A stretch of DNA of 64,000 nucleotides from the NCBI GenBank assembly GCA_902539745.1, contig CACBKA010000004.1:1-64000 (forward strand), in the 5' to 3' direction. Positions within the stretch are counted from its first letter, which is position 1, and the number at the start of each line of letters is the position of its first letter. Origin of the DNA: an uncultured Pelagibacteraceae bacterium. GTDB taxonomy: Bacteria > Pseudomonadota > Alphaproteobacteria > Pelagibacterales > Pelagibacteraceae. The notes under the pieces were generated by a model that was not told where the DNA came from, searched no databases, and saw nothing but the letters and a program-made list of their open reading frames with translations. A program made the translations under genes and the position numbers. Shown here one piece after another: positions 1 to 9,850 of this stretch.

Positions 1-998
1 TTACTTATTTTACCTCTTTTGTCTATAAATTCCTTCTCGCCTCTTTTAATAAATTCAAGATTTTCATTTAAATGTTGTTTTGACCATTTTGTAATCATTT
101 CTTTAATTGAATCTTCTAAATTATAGAGAAACTTAAAACCGGTTTGCATTAATTTTTTATTTGAAAGCGTATATCCCAAATTTGGAGTTTCATCATTAGT
201 GACTTTGATTGATAATTTTGGATTAATTTTTTTACAAATCTCAGCAACCTCCTTGACGGTTTTAGACTCCTTTGTTAGATTAAAAGTTTCCTTATTCAGC
301 CTAGGATTTTCTGCCATAAACTTCATGCACCTGGCCACATCAATTAAGGGGACAAGACTCTTAATTTGTTTTCCTCCAGAAAATAAGTTTATAGTTCCAT
401 TTTGAGAAGCAATTTTAGAAAATAAATTTGGCATTATATTTATCCTCATTGTGTCAGTTGAGTATCCATAAACAGAACCAAGTCTTAGTATTACATAATT
501 TTTATTTGAAGATTTTATTTCGTTTTCATTTTGAACCTTACTCGAAGAATAAGCAAGAATTGGGCATGGTTTTTCATCCTCATGTATGTTCTCTTTGGTA
601 TTTTTTAATCCTTCATAAATGACATGTGTTGAGGGGAAAATAAGCTTACATTTATCATTAATTGAATTTATTACATTTCTTGTTCCCTCAATGGCTATGG
701 TTTTAATTTTTTCATCTTGTTCTTTGTTTGAGTCTTTTTTTACGTAAGCAACGTCTGTAATTCCTGCTAAATGATAAACAATGTCTGCGTCTTTAAGATT
801 TTCCTTTAAAAAATTTTTATCAAGCAAACCACCTTGATTAAATTCAATATTCCAATTTCTAAGTTGTGAAACTCTTTCAGATATAAATCGACTGTCTATT
901 GCAATTATAGAGTTATGCCAACTCTCACCAGAATAGATTTTACAAAGCTCTGTTCCTATGTAACCTAGTGCTCCTATTATAACTATCTTCTTTTTCAT
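1..998 (-). CDS. NAD-dependent epimerase/dehydratase (3' end cut by window)
   Basis: Translating the minus strand from the ATG at 998-996 gives an open frame of 332 codons that runs off the left edge without a stop. The N-terminus is MKKKIVIIGALGYIGTEL, a Rossmann GxxGxxG nucleotide-binding turn. A YSSSK stretch about 140-150 residues in matches the YxxxK catalytic motif of extended short-chain dehydrogenases, and an RLGSVYG segment follows as in nucleotide-sugar epimerases. It probably changes a nucleotide-sugar for surface polysaccharide; the substrate cannot be told. The gene lies about 50 bases downstream of lon on the same strand. Confidence 0.85.
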   Translation of the reverse strand, partial: MKKKIVIIGALGYIGTELCKIYSGESWHNSIIAIDSRFISERVSQLRNWNIEFNQGGLLDKNFLKENLKDADIVYHLAGITDVAYVKKDSNKEQDEKIKTIAIEGTRNVINSINDKCKLIFPSTHVIYEGLKNTKENIHEDEKPCPILAYSSSKVQNENEIKSSNKNYVILRLGSVYGYSTDTMRINIMPNLFSKIASQNGTINLFSGGKQIKSLVPLIDVARCMKFMAENPRLNKETFNLTKESKTVKEVAEICKKINPKLSIKVTNDETPNLGYTLSNKKLMQTGFKFLYNLEDSIKEMITKWSKQHLNENLEFIKRGEKEFIDKRGKIS

Positions 999-1048
999 AA
1001 GATAAATAACAAGATAATAATTATATTAAATTGATTGATATTTAAAGG

Positions 1049-3427
1049 TTAGTGTCTGCTAGTGACTTCGTCTTTTTTTGCAGAGGCTTGGTCAATTTCT
1101 GCCCATTTAACAGGTTTTAGAGTTTTTGTTAAAGCATGTTTTAATACTTCGTCAACTGTGCTTACCGGTATTATATTTATACTTTTTTTAATAATCTCAG
1201 GTATCTCGGTTAGATCTTTTTTATTTTCATTTGGTATTAAAACAGTTTTTATTCCAGCTCTGTGTGCAGCTAATAATTTTTCTTTTAATCCTCCAATTTG
1301 TAAAACATTTCCTCTTAAAGTAACCTCGCCGGTCATGGCCACATCTTTGCTTACAGGAACTCCTGTTATTGAGGATATAATTGAAGTGGTTATAGCAATA
1401 CCAGCTGAAGGTCCATCTTTTGGTGTAGCTCCCTCTGGAACATGAATATGAAAATCTTTTTTCTCAAAAAATGGAGGGATAATTCCGTACTCCAAAGATT
1501 TAGATCTAACATAAGATTTAGCAGCTTTAACAGATTCTTGCATTACCTCACCAAGTTTACCTGTTATCTGCATCTTTCCTTTTCCTGGCATATTTACCGC
1601 TTCAATTTTTAAAATTTCTCCTCCTACTTCTGTCCAAGCAAGACCAGTTGCTACGCCAATTTTGTTCTCCTTTTCAATCTCGCCAAAATTAAACTTTTGA
1701 ATACCTAAGAAAGAACTTAGATCTGTTTCAGATATTTTCTTGTTAACTTTTTCTTTAGAGTCAATTTTTTTTACCATTTTTCTTGCAATCTTAGAAATCT
1801 CCCTCTCTAAATTTCTTACCCCGGACTCTCTAGTATAGTCTCTTATAATTTTTTTATTAACGTCTTCACTTATTTCCCACTCGTCTTTCTTAAGCCCGTT
1901 ATCTTCACTTTGTTTAGGTATTAAAAATTTCTGGGAAATATTGATTTTTTCATCCTCTGTGTAACCAGGAAGTCTTATAATTTCCATTCTATCAAGAAGT
2001 GGAGGCAAAATATTTAATGTATTTGCAGTGGTGACAAAAAGTACGTCGGATAAATCATAATCGACTTCTAAATAGTGATCGTTAAAAGTTTTATTTTGTT
2101 CAGGATCCAATGCTTCTAGAAGCGCTGAAGACGGATCACCTCTGTAATCACTACCGACTTTATCAATTTCATCTAATAAAAAAAGTGGATTACTAGTTCC
2201 AGCTTTTTTCATCATTTGAATAATTTTTCCTGGTAATGAACCTATATAAGTTCTTCTGTGACCTCTAATTTCAGCTTCATCTCGAATACCACCTAAAGAA
2301 ATTCTTACAAACTTTCTTCCTGTAGCTTTTGCAATTGATTTACCAAGTGAAGTTTTTCCTACACCTGGAGGTCCAACTAAACAAAGTATTGGTCCTTTGA
2401 GTTTTTCTATTCTTTTTTGCACAGCTAAATACTCAATGATTCTCTCTTTTACTTTAGCTAATCCATAGTGATCTTGGTCTAAAACTTTTTGCGCTGAATT
2501 TAAATCAGAAATAATTTTGCTTTTATTGCCCCATGGTAAATCAATCATCCAGTCAAGATAGTTTCTAACTACGGTTGCCTCAGCTGACATTGGGCTCATT
2601 CCTTTTAATTTTTTAAGTTCAGCCATACATTTATTTTGCGCTTCTTTAGGCATTTTAGCTTTAGCTATCGCCTTAGTTAAATTTGATATTTCATCCTTTC
2701 CATCTTCAATTTCGCCAAGTTCTTTTTGGATAGCTTTTAATTGTTCATTTAAATAATATTCTCTCTGAGTTTTTTCCATTTGGTTTTTAACTCTTCCTCT
2801 AATTCTTTTTTCCATGCTGATCACGCTTGTTTCTTTTTCAATTAACTCATATATTTTTTCCAGTCTCTTTTTTAAATCATTCATTTCAAGAAGAGCCTGT
2901 TTTTCAAATATTTGAATATTTAAATTTGAACAAATATTATCTGCAAGTTGATTAGCGTTTTTTAAGGATTTTAGTCCTTTAGTGAAATCAGAAACATCTT
3001 TTTTATTTAAGTTAGATAGTTTTTCGAATTTTTTTATTAAGTTTGAGGCAAAAACTTTATGTTCCTCGTTCTCTTTATCTGTCTCTATAATTTGGGTTTT
3101 ACAGCTAAGATATTTTTTGACATCATCCTCTATCTCTAATATTTTTACTCTTGCAAGACCCTCAACTAAAACTTTTACTGTACCGTCTGGTAATTTGAGT
3201 AATTGTAAAACTTTACTTAAACAGCCGTATGAATAAATGTCTTTTTCACCAGGGTCATCTACTTCTGAATTTTTTTGAGTAACCAGTACCACTGATTTAT
3301 CTGACTTCATGACCTCTTCCAACGCTTTGATAGATTTCTTTCTTCCAACAAATAAAGGTACGACTATTGATGGAAATATAACTATATCTCTTAAAGGTAA
3401 TAAAGGTTTTTTAGACTCTGATGTCAT
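1049..3427 (-). CDS. lon: Lon ATP-dependent protease
   Basis: This 792-residue protein has the full LonA layout: an N-terminal substrate-binding domain (LLPLRDIVIFP), an AAA+ module with Walker A GPPGVGKTSLGKS near residue 350 and Walker B LFLLDEIDK, and a C-terminal protease domain. The catalytic Ser is in PKDGPSAG near residue 675 and the Lys in GGLKEKLLAAHRAG. It degrades misfolded and regulatory proteins in the cytoplasm. It follows clpX after about 40 bases, continuing the tig-clpP-clpX-lon order common in proteobacteria. The length is normal for the family and no active-site residue is missing. Confidence 0.98.
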   Translation of the reverse strand: MTSESKKPLLPLRDIVIFPSIVVPLFVGRKKSIKALEEVMKSDKSVVLVTQKNSEVDDPGEKDIYSYGCLSKVLQLLKLPDGTVKVLVEGLARVKILEIEDDVKKYLSCKTQIIETDKENEEHKVFASNLIKKFEKLSNLNKKDVSDFTKGLKSLKNANQLADNICSNLNIQIFEKQALLEMNDLKKRLEKIYELIEKETSVISMEKRIRGRVKNQMEKTQREYYLNEQLKAIQKELGEIEDGKDEISNLTKAIAKAKMPKEAQNKCMAELKKLKGMSPMSAEATVVRNYLDWMIDLPWGNKSKIISDLNSAQKVLDQDHYGLAKVKERIIEYLAVQKRIEKLKGPILCLVGPPGVGKTSLGKSIAKATGRKFVRISLGGIRDEAEIRGHRRTYIGSLPGKIIQMMKKAGTSNPLFLLDEIDKVGSDYRGDPSSALLEALDPEQNKTFNDHYLEVDYDLSDVLFVTTANTLNILPPLLDRMEIIRLPGYTEDEKINISQKFLIPKQSEDNGLKKDEWEISEDVNKKIIRDYTRESGVRNLEREISKIARKMVKKIDSKEKVNKKISETDLSSFLGIQKFNFGEIEKENKIGVATGLAWTEVGGEILKIEAVNMPGKGKMQITGKLGEVMQESVKAAKSYVRSKSLEYGIIPPFFEKKDFHIHVPEGATPKDGPSAGIAITTSIISSITGVPVSKDVAMTGEVTLRGNVLQIGGLKEKLLAAHRAGIKTVLIPNENKKDLTEIPEIIKKSINIIPVSTVDEVLKHALTKTLKPVKWAEIDQASAKKDEVTSRH

Positions 3428-3468
3428 ACTCTTAATATGGCAACTAAAATAGTTATTGCAAGGAAAAA

Positions 3469-4722
3469 TTATGCCGCGGATGTAGATTTGTTTTTTGAGT
3501 AACTAATAATAGGATCACTTTTGCCCTTAACTACAGATTTATCGATAGTCACTGAACCAACATTTTCCATGTCAGGTAAAGAGAACATTGTTTTAAGCAA
3601 TATTGATTCTAATATAGATCTTAGACCTCTCGCTCCTGTTTTTTTGCTAATAGCTTTTTTTGCTATTTCGCTTAAAGCTTCCTCTCTAAATTCTAATCGA
3701 ACATTTTCAAATTCAAACAGTCTTTTGTACTGCTTGGTAAGTGAGTTTTTTGGTTCTTTTAAAATTTTAATTAACGATTTTTCATCTAAATCATCAAGTG
3801 TAGTTACTATAGGCATTCTACCAACAAATTCAGGTATCAAACCATATTTAATCAAATCTTCAGGCTCAAGTTTTTTAATTAAATCTGAAACTTTATTTTC
3901 GTCTCTGCTTACAACTTTAGCTCCAAAACCTATGGAAGTTTCCTTGCCTCTTGCTTCAATTACTTTGTCAAGTCCAGCAAATGCGCCTCCACAAATAAAT
4001 AGTATGTTTGTGGTGTCTACTTGTAAAAACTCTTGCTGAGGATGTTTTCTTCCACCTTGTGGCGGAACACTTGCGACAGTTCCCTCCATAATTTTTAATA
4101 GAGCTTGCTGAACACCTTCACCTGAAACATCACGTGTAATTGAAGGATTTTCAGATTTTCTACTTATCTTATCTACCTCATCAATGTAAACAATTCCTCT
4201 TTGTGCTTTTTCCACGTTATAGTCTGCCGCCTGAAGTAGTTTTAAAATTATATTTTCAACATCTTCTCCTACATAACCAGCTTCTGTAAGTGTAGTTGCA
4301 TCGGCCATTGTAAACGGAACATCTAAGATTCTGGCCAGCGTTTGAGCAAGTAAAGTTTTACCACAACCTGTCGGTCCAACTAATAAAACATTTGATTTTG
4401 ATAATTCTAAATCTTTATTATTTTTTGACTCGTGATTTAATCTTTTGTAATGATTATGCACTGCAACTGATAAAACCTCTTTGGCATGCTTTTGCCCAAT
4501 TACATAATCATCCAACACTTTACAAATTTCTCTTGGAGTAGGAACTCCTTCGTCGCCTTTAAACAAAGAGCTTTTTGTCTCCTCTTTGATAATGTCCATA
4601 CAAAGTTCAACACACTCATCACAGATAAAAACTGTTGGGCCTGCAATTAGTTTTTTTACTTCGTGCTGACTTTTTCCACAAAAAGAACAATAAAGAATAT
4701 TTTTATTATTTTGTTCTGACAT
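3469..4722 (-). CDS. clpX: ClpX, ATPase subunit of the ClpXP protease
   Basis: The 417-residue protein begins with the ClpX zinc-binding domain (CSFCGK at residues 12-17, then CDECVELC near 34-41). Walker A GPTGCGKT follows near residue 117 and Walker [11 protein letters not shown] near 175. The IGF tripeptide in TSIGFGAK is the loop that docks ClpX on ClpP. It unfolds substrates and feeds them to ClpP, which is encoded about 80 bases upstream. Length and motifs are typical. Confidence 0.98.
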   Translation of the reverse strand: MSEQNNKNILYCSFCGKSQHEVKKLIAGPTVFICDECVELCMDIIKEETKSSLFKGDEGVPTPREICKVLDDYVIGQKHAKEVLSVAVHNHYKRLNHESKNNKDLELSKSNVLLVGPTGCGKTLLAQTLARILDVPFTMADATTLTEAGYVGEDVENIILKLLQAADYNVEKAQRGIVYIDEVDKISRKSENPSITRDVSGEGVQQALLKIMEGTVASVPPQGGRKHPQQEFLQVDTTNILFICGGAFAGLDKVIEARGKETSIGFGAKVVSRDENKVSDLIKKLEPEDLIKYGLIPEFVGRMPIVTTLDDLDEKSLIKILKEPKNSLTKQYKRLFEFENVRLEFREEALSEIAKKAISKKTGARGLRSILESILLKTMFSLPDMENVGSVTIDKSVVKGKSDPIISYSKNKSTSAA

Positions 4723-4800
4723 AACGAATCAATAACTAATTTTAAATCTAAGATGAAACTTTAGCAAGCGTAAGTTGTGCAAAACCCAAGATATTGTGTA

Positions 4801-5412
4801 TTATTTTCTTTTTTCAACAACAGAGTCTATAAGACCAAAGTCTTTTGCTTCCTGAGCCGTCATAAACTTATCTCTTTCCAAGGCTGCTGAAATATCTTTA
4901 ACGGACTTGCCGGTATGTTTCGAATAAATTTGATTTAACCTTTCTTTAAGAGACAAAATTTCTTTTGCATGAATTTGTATGTCAGTTGCTTGGCCTTGAA
5001 ACCCAGCAGATGGTTGGTGAACCATAATCCTTGAGTGAGGAAGTGAAAATCTTTTTCCTTTTTCCCCAGCTGCTAATAGAAAAGAACCCATCGAAGAAGC
5101 CTGTCCTATGCACAGCGTAGATACTGGTGATTTAATATATTGCATGGTGTCATAAATACCCAAACCTGAAGTCACTAAACCGCCAGGACTATTAATATAA
5201 AAATTTATTTCTTTTTTTGGATTTTCTGATTCTAAAAATAAAAGCTGAGCAGTTACAAGTGAAGCAACGCTATCATTTACAGGTCCGACTAAAAAAACAA
5301 TTCTCTCTTTTAAAAGTCTGGAATAAATATCAAATGCTCTTTCCCCTTTATTTGTCTGTTCGACAACCATTGGTATAAGTGTGTTCATTTGATCTTCAAA
5401 TTTTCGAATCAT
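4801..5412 (-). CDS. clpP: ClpP, proteolytic subunit of Clp protease
   Basis: A serine protease of the ClpP family with nucleophile Ser in [11 protein letters not shown] near residue 105, His in MVHQPSAG near 130, and a downstream Asp completing the triad. It forms the tetradecameric chamber served by ClpX, encoded next downstream. The frame is open back to a TTG at 5421. ATG codons at 5412 and 5388 are both plausible starts; the 5388 start ([11 protein letters not shown]) is closest to the usual mature N-terminus. No strong Shine-Dalgarno sequence separates them, so the exact start is uncertain by up to 8 residues. Confidence 0.97.
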   Translation of the reverse strand: MIRKFEDQMNTLIPMVVEQTNKGERAFDIYSRLLKERIVFLVGPVNDSVASLVTAQLLFLESENPKKEINFYINSPGGLVTSGLGIYDTMQYIKSPVSTLCIGQASSMGSFLLAAGEKGKRFSLPHSRIMVHQPSAGFQGQATDIQIHAKEILSLKERLNQIYSKHTGKSVKDISAALERDKFMTAQEAKDFGLIDSVVEKRK

Positions 5413-5453
5413 TGCAACCAATGTTATACCGTTTTGATAAAGTTTTTGCTATT

Positions 5454-6818
5454 TTATTTTTTTTTCTTAGGTGTTTTTTGTTTTTTTTGATCTTTTTTTG
5501 TCTCACTGGGCTTAAGTGATTTTGTATTTTCACTTATCTTTTTTAAGATCTCTTCAGCTTCTTTAGTGTTAACATTTTTTTTTTCGAGTTTTATTTTATT
5601 TTTAATTAATTCAACGACTTTTTCCTCATACAATGCACCTCTAAGAGAGGCAACTGCACTTTGATTATTCTTGTAATAATCAAGAACCATTTTTTCTTGC
5701 CCAGGCATACTTCTAAGTTGTTTTTGAATTTCACCTTGAATTTCACTTTCATTAACTTTTAAATTATTTTTTATACCAATCTCGTTCAAAATTAATCCAG
5801 TTTTAATTCTAGATTTAGCAAGTTTTAAATTTTCTTTTTTATTTTTTTCTAAATCTTCCTTTTTAATATTTTGATTAAGTAGCTTAACTTCTTGTTCAAC
5901 TAGGTTTTGTGGTAAGTCAACATCGTGATCTTTATCTAGTTGTTCAAGTATTTTTCTTTTGGTTATGGTCTCTAAAGTATTCTGGTATTGACTCTTAATT
6001 TGTTTCTTTATTAATTCTTTCAAATCGTTAAGATCTTTGGCGCCAAGTTTTTTTCCAAACTCATCATCAATTTTTGTTTCTATAGGTTTTTTTATATTTA
6101 AAATTTTACAATTAAAATTAGCCTGTTTATTAATTAAATCTTTTTTTGGAAAGTTTTCTGGTAATTTTACTGAAACCGATTTGCTTTGATTTATTTTTGT
6201 ACCAATAAGTTGTTCATCAAATCCTTTTATAAATAGATCCTTTCCTAAAACTAATTGAATATTTTTTCCTGTGTTACCTTCAAAATCTTTTCCGTCAACT
6301 TTTGCTACATAATCAAAAATAATTAAATCATTTTTTTCTGAAGATTGGTTGGTGCTTTTATCAGAAAAATTTTGTTGATTTTTTGCAATTTCCTTTAACC
6401 TTTTTTCTACAAGCTCATTCTCTACTTCTATCTCATAAGAGGTTGCTTTTATTTTATCTAGTGGTTTTAATTTAATATCAGGTAAGATATCAACTTCAAT
6501 TGTGTAGTCTAAATCTTTACCTTCACCAAAAGTTTTCAAATCTATTTTTGGTTGACCAGCAACCTTTATTTTATTTTCCTCTAAAGCTTTTGTTGAAGTT
6601 TCTTTTAACAACCCATCGATTACTTCTCCGTAAATTGCTTTTCCAAATTGATTTTTAATAACTTGAGGTGGTACTTTGCCAGGTCTGAAACCTTTAAGTT
6701 GCACTTTGTCTTTGAGTTCAACAAGTTTATCATCCATTTTTTTTTGAATAGTTTTTTTATCTACTAAAATAGACAAATTTACTTTTAAATTTTTTTTAGA
6801 GTTTATTTTTACTTTCAT
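5454..6818 (-). CDS. tig: Trigger factor, ribosome-associated chaperone
   Basis: A 454-residue trigger factor: an N-terminal ribosome-binding domain with the LKGFRPGKVPPQV signature near residue 50, a central FKBP-type PPIase domain (DYVAKVDGKDFEGNTG through LIGTK), a helical chaperone domain, and a very lysine-rich tail (KKDQKKQKTPKKKK). The open frame extends upstream to 6902, but that part lies inside the tRNA-Leu gene, so I start at MKVKINSKKN (ATG at 6818). It heads the tig-clpP-clpX-lon block and folds nascent chains at the ribosome exit. Confidence 0.96.
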   Translation of the reverse strand: MKVKINSKKNLKVNLSILVDKKTIQKKMDDKLVELKDKVQLKGFRPGKVPPQVIKNQFGKAIYGEVIDGLLKETSTKALEENKIKVAGQPKIDLKTFGEGKDLDYTIEVDILPDIKLKPLDKIKATSYEIEVENELVEKRLKEIAKNQQNFSDKSTNQSSEKNDLIIFDYVAKVDGKDFEGNTGKNIQLVLGKDLFIKGFDEQLIGTKINQSKSVSVKLPENFPKKDLINKQANFNCKILNIKKPIETKIDDEFGKKLGAKDLNDLKELIKKQIKSQYQNTLETITKRKILEQLDKDHDVDLPQNLVEQEVKLLNQNIKKEDLEKNKKENLKLAKSRIKTGLILNEIGIKNNLKVNESEIQGEIQKQLRSMPGQEKMVLDYYKNNQSAVASLRGALYEEKVVELIKNKIKLEKKNVNTKEAEEILKKISENTKSLKPSETKKDQKKQKTPKKKK

Positions 6819-6823
6819 AATTT

Positions 6824-6908
6824 TGGTGGGCAAGAAGAGACTCGAACTCTTAAGCCTTGCGGCACTAGTTCCTAAGACTAGCGCGTATACCAATTCCGCC
6901 ACTTGCCC
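6824..6908 (-). tRNA. tRNA-Leu, anticodon UAG
   Basis: The minus strand holds a complete 85-base class II tRNA. The acceptor stem pairs GGGCAAG with CTTGCCC, the anticodon stem is CTAGT/ACTAG around loop CTTAGGA (anticodon TAG, reading CUN leucine codons), a long variable arm follows, and the T arm contains GTTCGAGTC. The 3' CCA is encoded. It ends 5 bases before the tig start, so tRNA and mRNA may share a transcript. Confidence 0.97.
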
Positions 6909-6939
6909 TTAATTATTTCAAAGGAACTTATAACAACTA

Positions 6940-8001
6940 TTACTTTCTTTCGAAACTATAAAGTAGGTAGTAAAATACTATATAAATTGAAATAAGAGAA
7001 AAGAACCAATACCTACAAATTACCCCGTTATCCTTAAAGAAAAGCGCTGGAACAATTAAACTTAAGTATGTCAGATTAATTAATATAGAGTTTAAATAAT
7101 TACAGTCTTTAAACTTTTGTGAATGCTCCAAATACAAATAAGACAACATGTGAAGATGATATCTATCGGGTTTAATTGGAGATTTTCTTGATAATATTTT
7201 TCTTAGAAAAGAGAAAAAAACTTCAAAAAATAAATAAAAAAGAAGTATAGAGAAGAAAAAAGAGGAAATATCTTGATTTAAATTATTTGTTTCAATGATA
7301 TTTAAAGCAACTAATGATCCAAATAAATAAGAACCAGAGTCTCCCATGAAAATTTTGGCTTTTGGAAAATTAAAAAGTAAAAATGATATTAAAATTACTA
7401 TTTGGCTAGCTATGATGATTGCCAAATTTTCATGCTTGTTCTCTAAATTTATGAATAAAAGTATTATGTTAATTATAAGTAAGTGTATTGCCAAAAGACC
7501 ATTAAAACCATCAATTAAATTTGATCCGTTAACAATAAAAAGAAAACATAGTAACACAAAAATAATAGAAAAAATGTCATTTTTAAGCCATGAGTTTAAA
7601 AAATTTAAATCAATAGAAGTAATATTAATTGAAAAATAAATCGTAAAAATTAATAAAATTATAATCATCAAAATGAGTCTATAAATAGGTTTAAAATTTA
7701 ATTTTACATCCTCAATAAAACCCATCGAAAACATTGCAAAAGTTAAAATCACATATTCAAAATTAACTTCATTAAATAACAAATAGTAAAATATAAAAAA
7801 TATTAAAAAAGATAATGATGCTGCTAGACCACCGCTTCTAGGAATTGATAGCGAATGAAAGGCTTGGGGCTTGTTAAAATCTTGATCGAGTAATATCCCA
7901 TTCCCTATTTTATTTGAGTATTTACTTATTAAAAGAAACACAAAAAAACTAATTAGAGAGATAATAGATAAAAGACTAAGAGATATATTTTCTGCTGGCA
8001 T
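6940..8001 (-). CDS. WecA/MraY-family sugar-phosphate transferase
   Basis: This 353-residue protein has about ten membrane segments and the marks of polyprenyl-phosphate N-acetylhexosamine-1-phosphate transferases: HSLSIPRSGGLA near residue 48, NLIDGFNGLL near 160, FMGDSGSYLFGS near 217, and the PDRYHLHML loop near 278. The family moves a UDP-activated amino sugar phosphate to undecaprenyl phosphate to start O-antigen, teichoic-acid-like or peptidoglycan lipid carriers. The RSGG and HLH motifs favour a WecA-like glycan enzyme over MraY. The last base of the start codon region is shared with the stop of the upstream transporter gene. Confidence 0.85.
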   Translation of the reverse strand: MPAENISLSLLSIISLISFFVFLLISKYSNKIGNGILLDQDFNKPQAFHSLSIPRSGGLAASLSFLIFFIFYYLLFNEVNFEYVILTFAMFSMGFIEDVKLNFKPIYRLILMIIILLIFTIYFSINITSIDLNFLNSWLKNDIFSIIFVLLCFLFIVNGSNLIDGFNGLLAIHLLIINIILLFINLENKHENLAIIIASQIVILISFLLFNFPKAKIFMGDSGSYLFGSLVALNIIETNNLNQDISSFFFSILLFYLFFEVFFSFLRKILSRKSPIKPDRYHLHMLSYLYLEHSQKFKDCNYLNSILINLTYLSLIVPALFFKDNGVICRYWFFSLISIYIVFYYLLYSFERK

Positions 8002-8894
8002 TATTTATTTTGAATTCCTTTATTGGCTTTTTTTACCATAAAAATTCCTGAAATTATAATTATTAGAGATACCAATACCTTCCAAGTGATTTGTTCATCC
8101 ATAACAAGATACCCAAATATTATTCCAAAAATGGGTATTAAATAAGCAACTTGAGTTTGAAAGACCATTCCTGCTTTAGTTAAAATATGAAATCTTAATA
8201 GCCATGCAACTCCAGTTGCAAAGACACCAAGATAAATTAATGCAATCGTAGATTCTATAGATGGATTTAGATTTTTCCATGGTTCTTGATATATACAAAA
8301 TGGTGCTAAAAAGATTAATGACCACAAAATTGTTGATGTTGATACATTCTCATTTCCGTTATTCTTCAAATATTTTAATGTTAAAATTCCACCTACTACA
8401 TAAAATGTTGAACCACAAAGTATTACCATGACATAAAAAATATTGCTCTCAGATATAACTAATTTATCAAAAAATAAAAAAACTATACCTAAAAAACCAA
8501 TTGAAACACCGACAGATTTTAAAACATTTAACTTTTCATTTCTTGTAAAAAAGTGAGCTAACAAAGTCCCGCTTAAAGGGGTGGTGCTCATTAATATTGC
8601 TGACAAATAGCTATCTACAACGTTTGTGCCATATGCGATTAATATAAAAGGTATCGTTATATTAGTAAGTCCAACTAATGCATACATTTTCCAATCTTTT
8701 GAAAAAGCCAGAATTTTAATTTTTTTGTAATTACAATAAATAACTAAAGCAAGAAGAGCAAAAAATACTCTAACAAAAACTAAAGTAATTGGATCGTAAG
8801 TGTATGTAGCAATTTTAATATTAAAAAAAGCCGAGCCCCAAATTGCACCTAGCAAAATCAACAATAACACATCAATAGTTTTTGGTTCTCTCAT
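8001..8894 (-). CDS. EamA/DMT-family transporter
   Basis: A 297-residue integral membrane protein with ten predicted helices in two repeats, typical of EamA (drug/metabolite transporter superfamily) exporters. The N-terminus LLLILLGAIWGSAFFNIKIA and the second-repeat GVFATGVAWLLRFHIL segment are characteristic. The substrate cannot be read from sequence; relatives export amino acids or metabolites. Its start overlaps the end of the nnrD gene by four bases and its end touches the transferase gene, suggesting one transcript. Confidence 0.85.
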   Translation of the reverse strand: MREPKTIDVLLLILLGAIWGSAFFNIKIATYTYDPITLVFVRVFFALLALVIYCNYKKIKILAFSKDWKMYALVGLTNITIPFILIAYGTNVVDSYLSAILMSTTPLSGTLLAHFFTRNEKLNVLKSVGVSIGFLGIVFLFFDKLVISESNIFYVMVILCGSTFYVVGGILTLKYLKNNGNENVSTSTILWSLIFLAPFCIYQEPWKNLNPSIESTIALIYLGVFATGVAWLLRFHILTKAGMVFQTQVAYLIPIFGIIFGYLVMDEQITWKVLVSLIIIISGIFMVKKANKGIQNK

Positions 8895-9733
8895 TTTTTT
8901 GCTAGCCTATCTAAACCTGATTGAATTCCTTTAATTAAATCCTCTGAGATTAAACCTTTACCATATTTTCTAGCAATGTCTCCATGTAACCAAGCTGCGG
9001 CTGCGGCTGCCTCAATTATTGACATTTTATTGTCTCCAACTAAACTTGCTATAATTCCAGCCAAAACATCTCCTGAACCAATTACAGCTAGTTCGCTAGA
9101 GGAGTGAGTATTTTTAATAATCTTTTTGTTTGATCCTATAAAAGTTGTATTTCCTTTTAATAATATATTTGATTTGCATAATTTTATAAATCTTAAAACC
9201 TTTTCCTTATCTTCTAAACTTGTTTTAATTGATGGGAAAAGTCTATGAAATTCTTTTTTGTGAGGAGTAATAAGCTTAAATTTATCAAGATACTTTAAAA
9301 GTTTTTTTGTTTTATGTTGAAATGAATTTAAAGCATCTGCATCTAAAATCACATATTTTATTTGTTTTAAAATTTCTTCAGTAAATTTCATGGTTTTAGA
9401 GTTGCTTCCCGCACCTGGACCAACTAATGCTACCGATGTTGTTTTTCTCTCTTTTTTAAGAAAACTCTTTAAATAAGATATATTATTAATTTCTACTTTG
9501 AGAACAGATGGAAACTTCAAAGATAGAGTTTTAATAGTTTCTTTCGTGCAAATAATTTTAACTGATCCAGCACCAACTCTTAAACAGGCCTCTGCAGCAA
9601 GAATAGTAGCGCCTATCATGTGCTTTTGACCGCCAAGAATAAGTACTCTCCCCCTCGAATATTTGTTACTAGATTTTTTTTTCCATGGAAATTTTTTAAT
9701 CCAAATTTTTGGTGTATTTTTAGTCAAATTCAT
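8891..9733 (-). CDS. nnrD: ADP/ATP-dependent NAD(P)H-hydrate dehydratase
   Basis: The 280-residue protein matches the C-terminal (ribokinase-fold) half of YjeF proteins: SRGRVLILGGQKHMIGATILAAEA, the VGPGAG loop near residue 102, and the GSGDVLAGIIASL segment near 220. It converts damaged NADHX/NADPHX back to NAD(P)H. The N-terminal NnrE epimerase domain often fused to it is absent, so the epimerase is encoded elsewhere or missing. It is first in a minus-strand set with the transporter and sugar-phosphate transferase, and divergent from glnA. Confidence 0.88.
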   Translation of the reverse strand: MNLTKNTPKIWIKKFPWKKKSSNKYSRGRVLILGGQKHMIGATILAAEACLRVGAGSVKIICTKETIKTLSLKFPSVLKVEINNISYLKSFLKKERKTTSVALVGPGAGSNSKTMKFTEEILKQIKYVILDADALNSFQHKTKKLLKYLDKFKLITPHKKEFHRLFPSIKTSLEDKEKVLRFIKLCKSNILLKGNTTFIGSNKKIIKNTHSSSELAVIGSGDVLAGIIASLVGDNKMSIIEAAAAAAWLHGDIARKYGKGLISEDLIKGIQSGLDRLAKK

Positions 9734-9850
9734 TCAATTAGGAATTGTATAATGTAAAAAATGCATAGCAGCCATATATATTTTTAGCATACTTGAAATG
9801 TAAAAATTTGGTAATGTAATTCGATTTTTCAAATAATTTAAAGGGAATTT

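Noticed and set aside
6819-6902. N-terminal extension of trigger factor
   Set aside because: The in-frame extension is a translation of the tRNA-Leu gene; the true start is the ATG at 6818.
9734-9850. Riboswitch or nitrogen-control site upstream of glnA
   Set aside because: The 117-base leader is almost all A/T. I found a TATAAT-like hexamer but no convincing -35, structured element or repeated operator.
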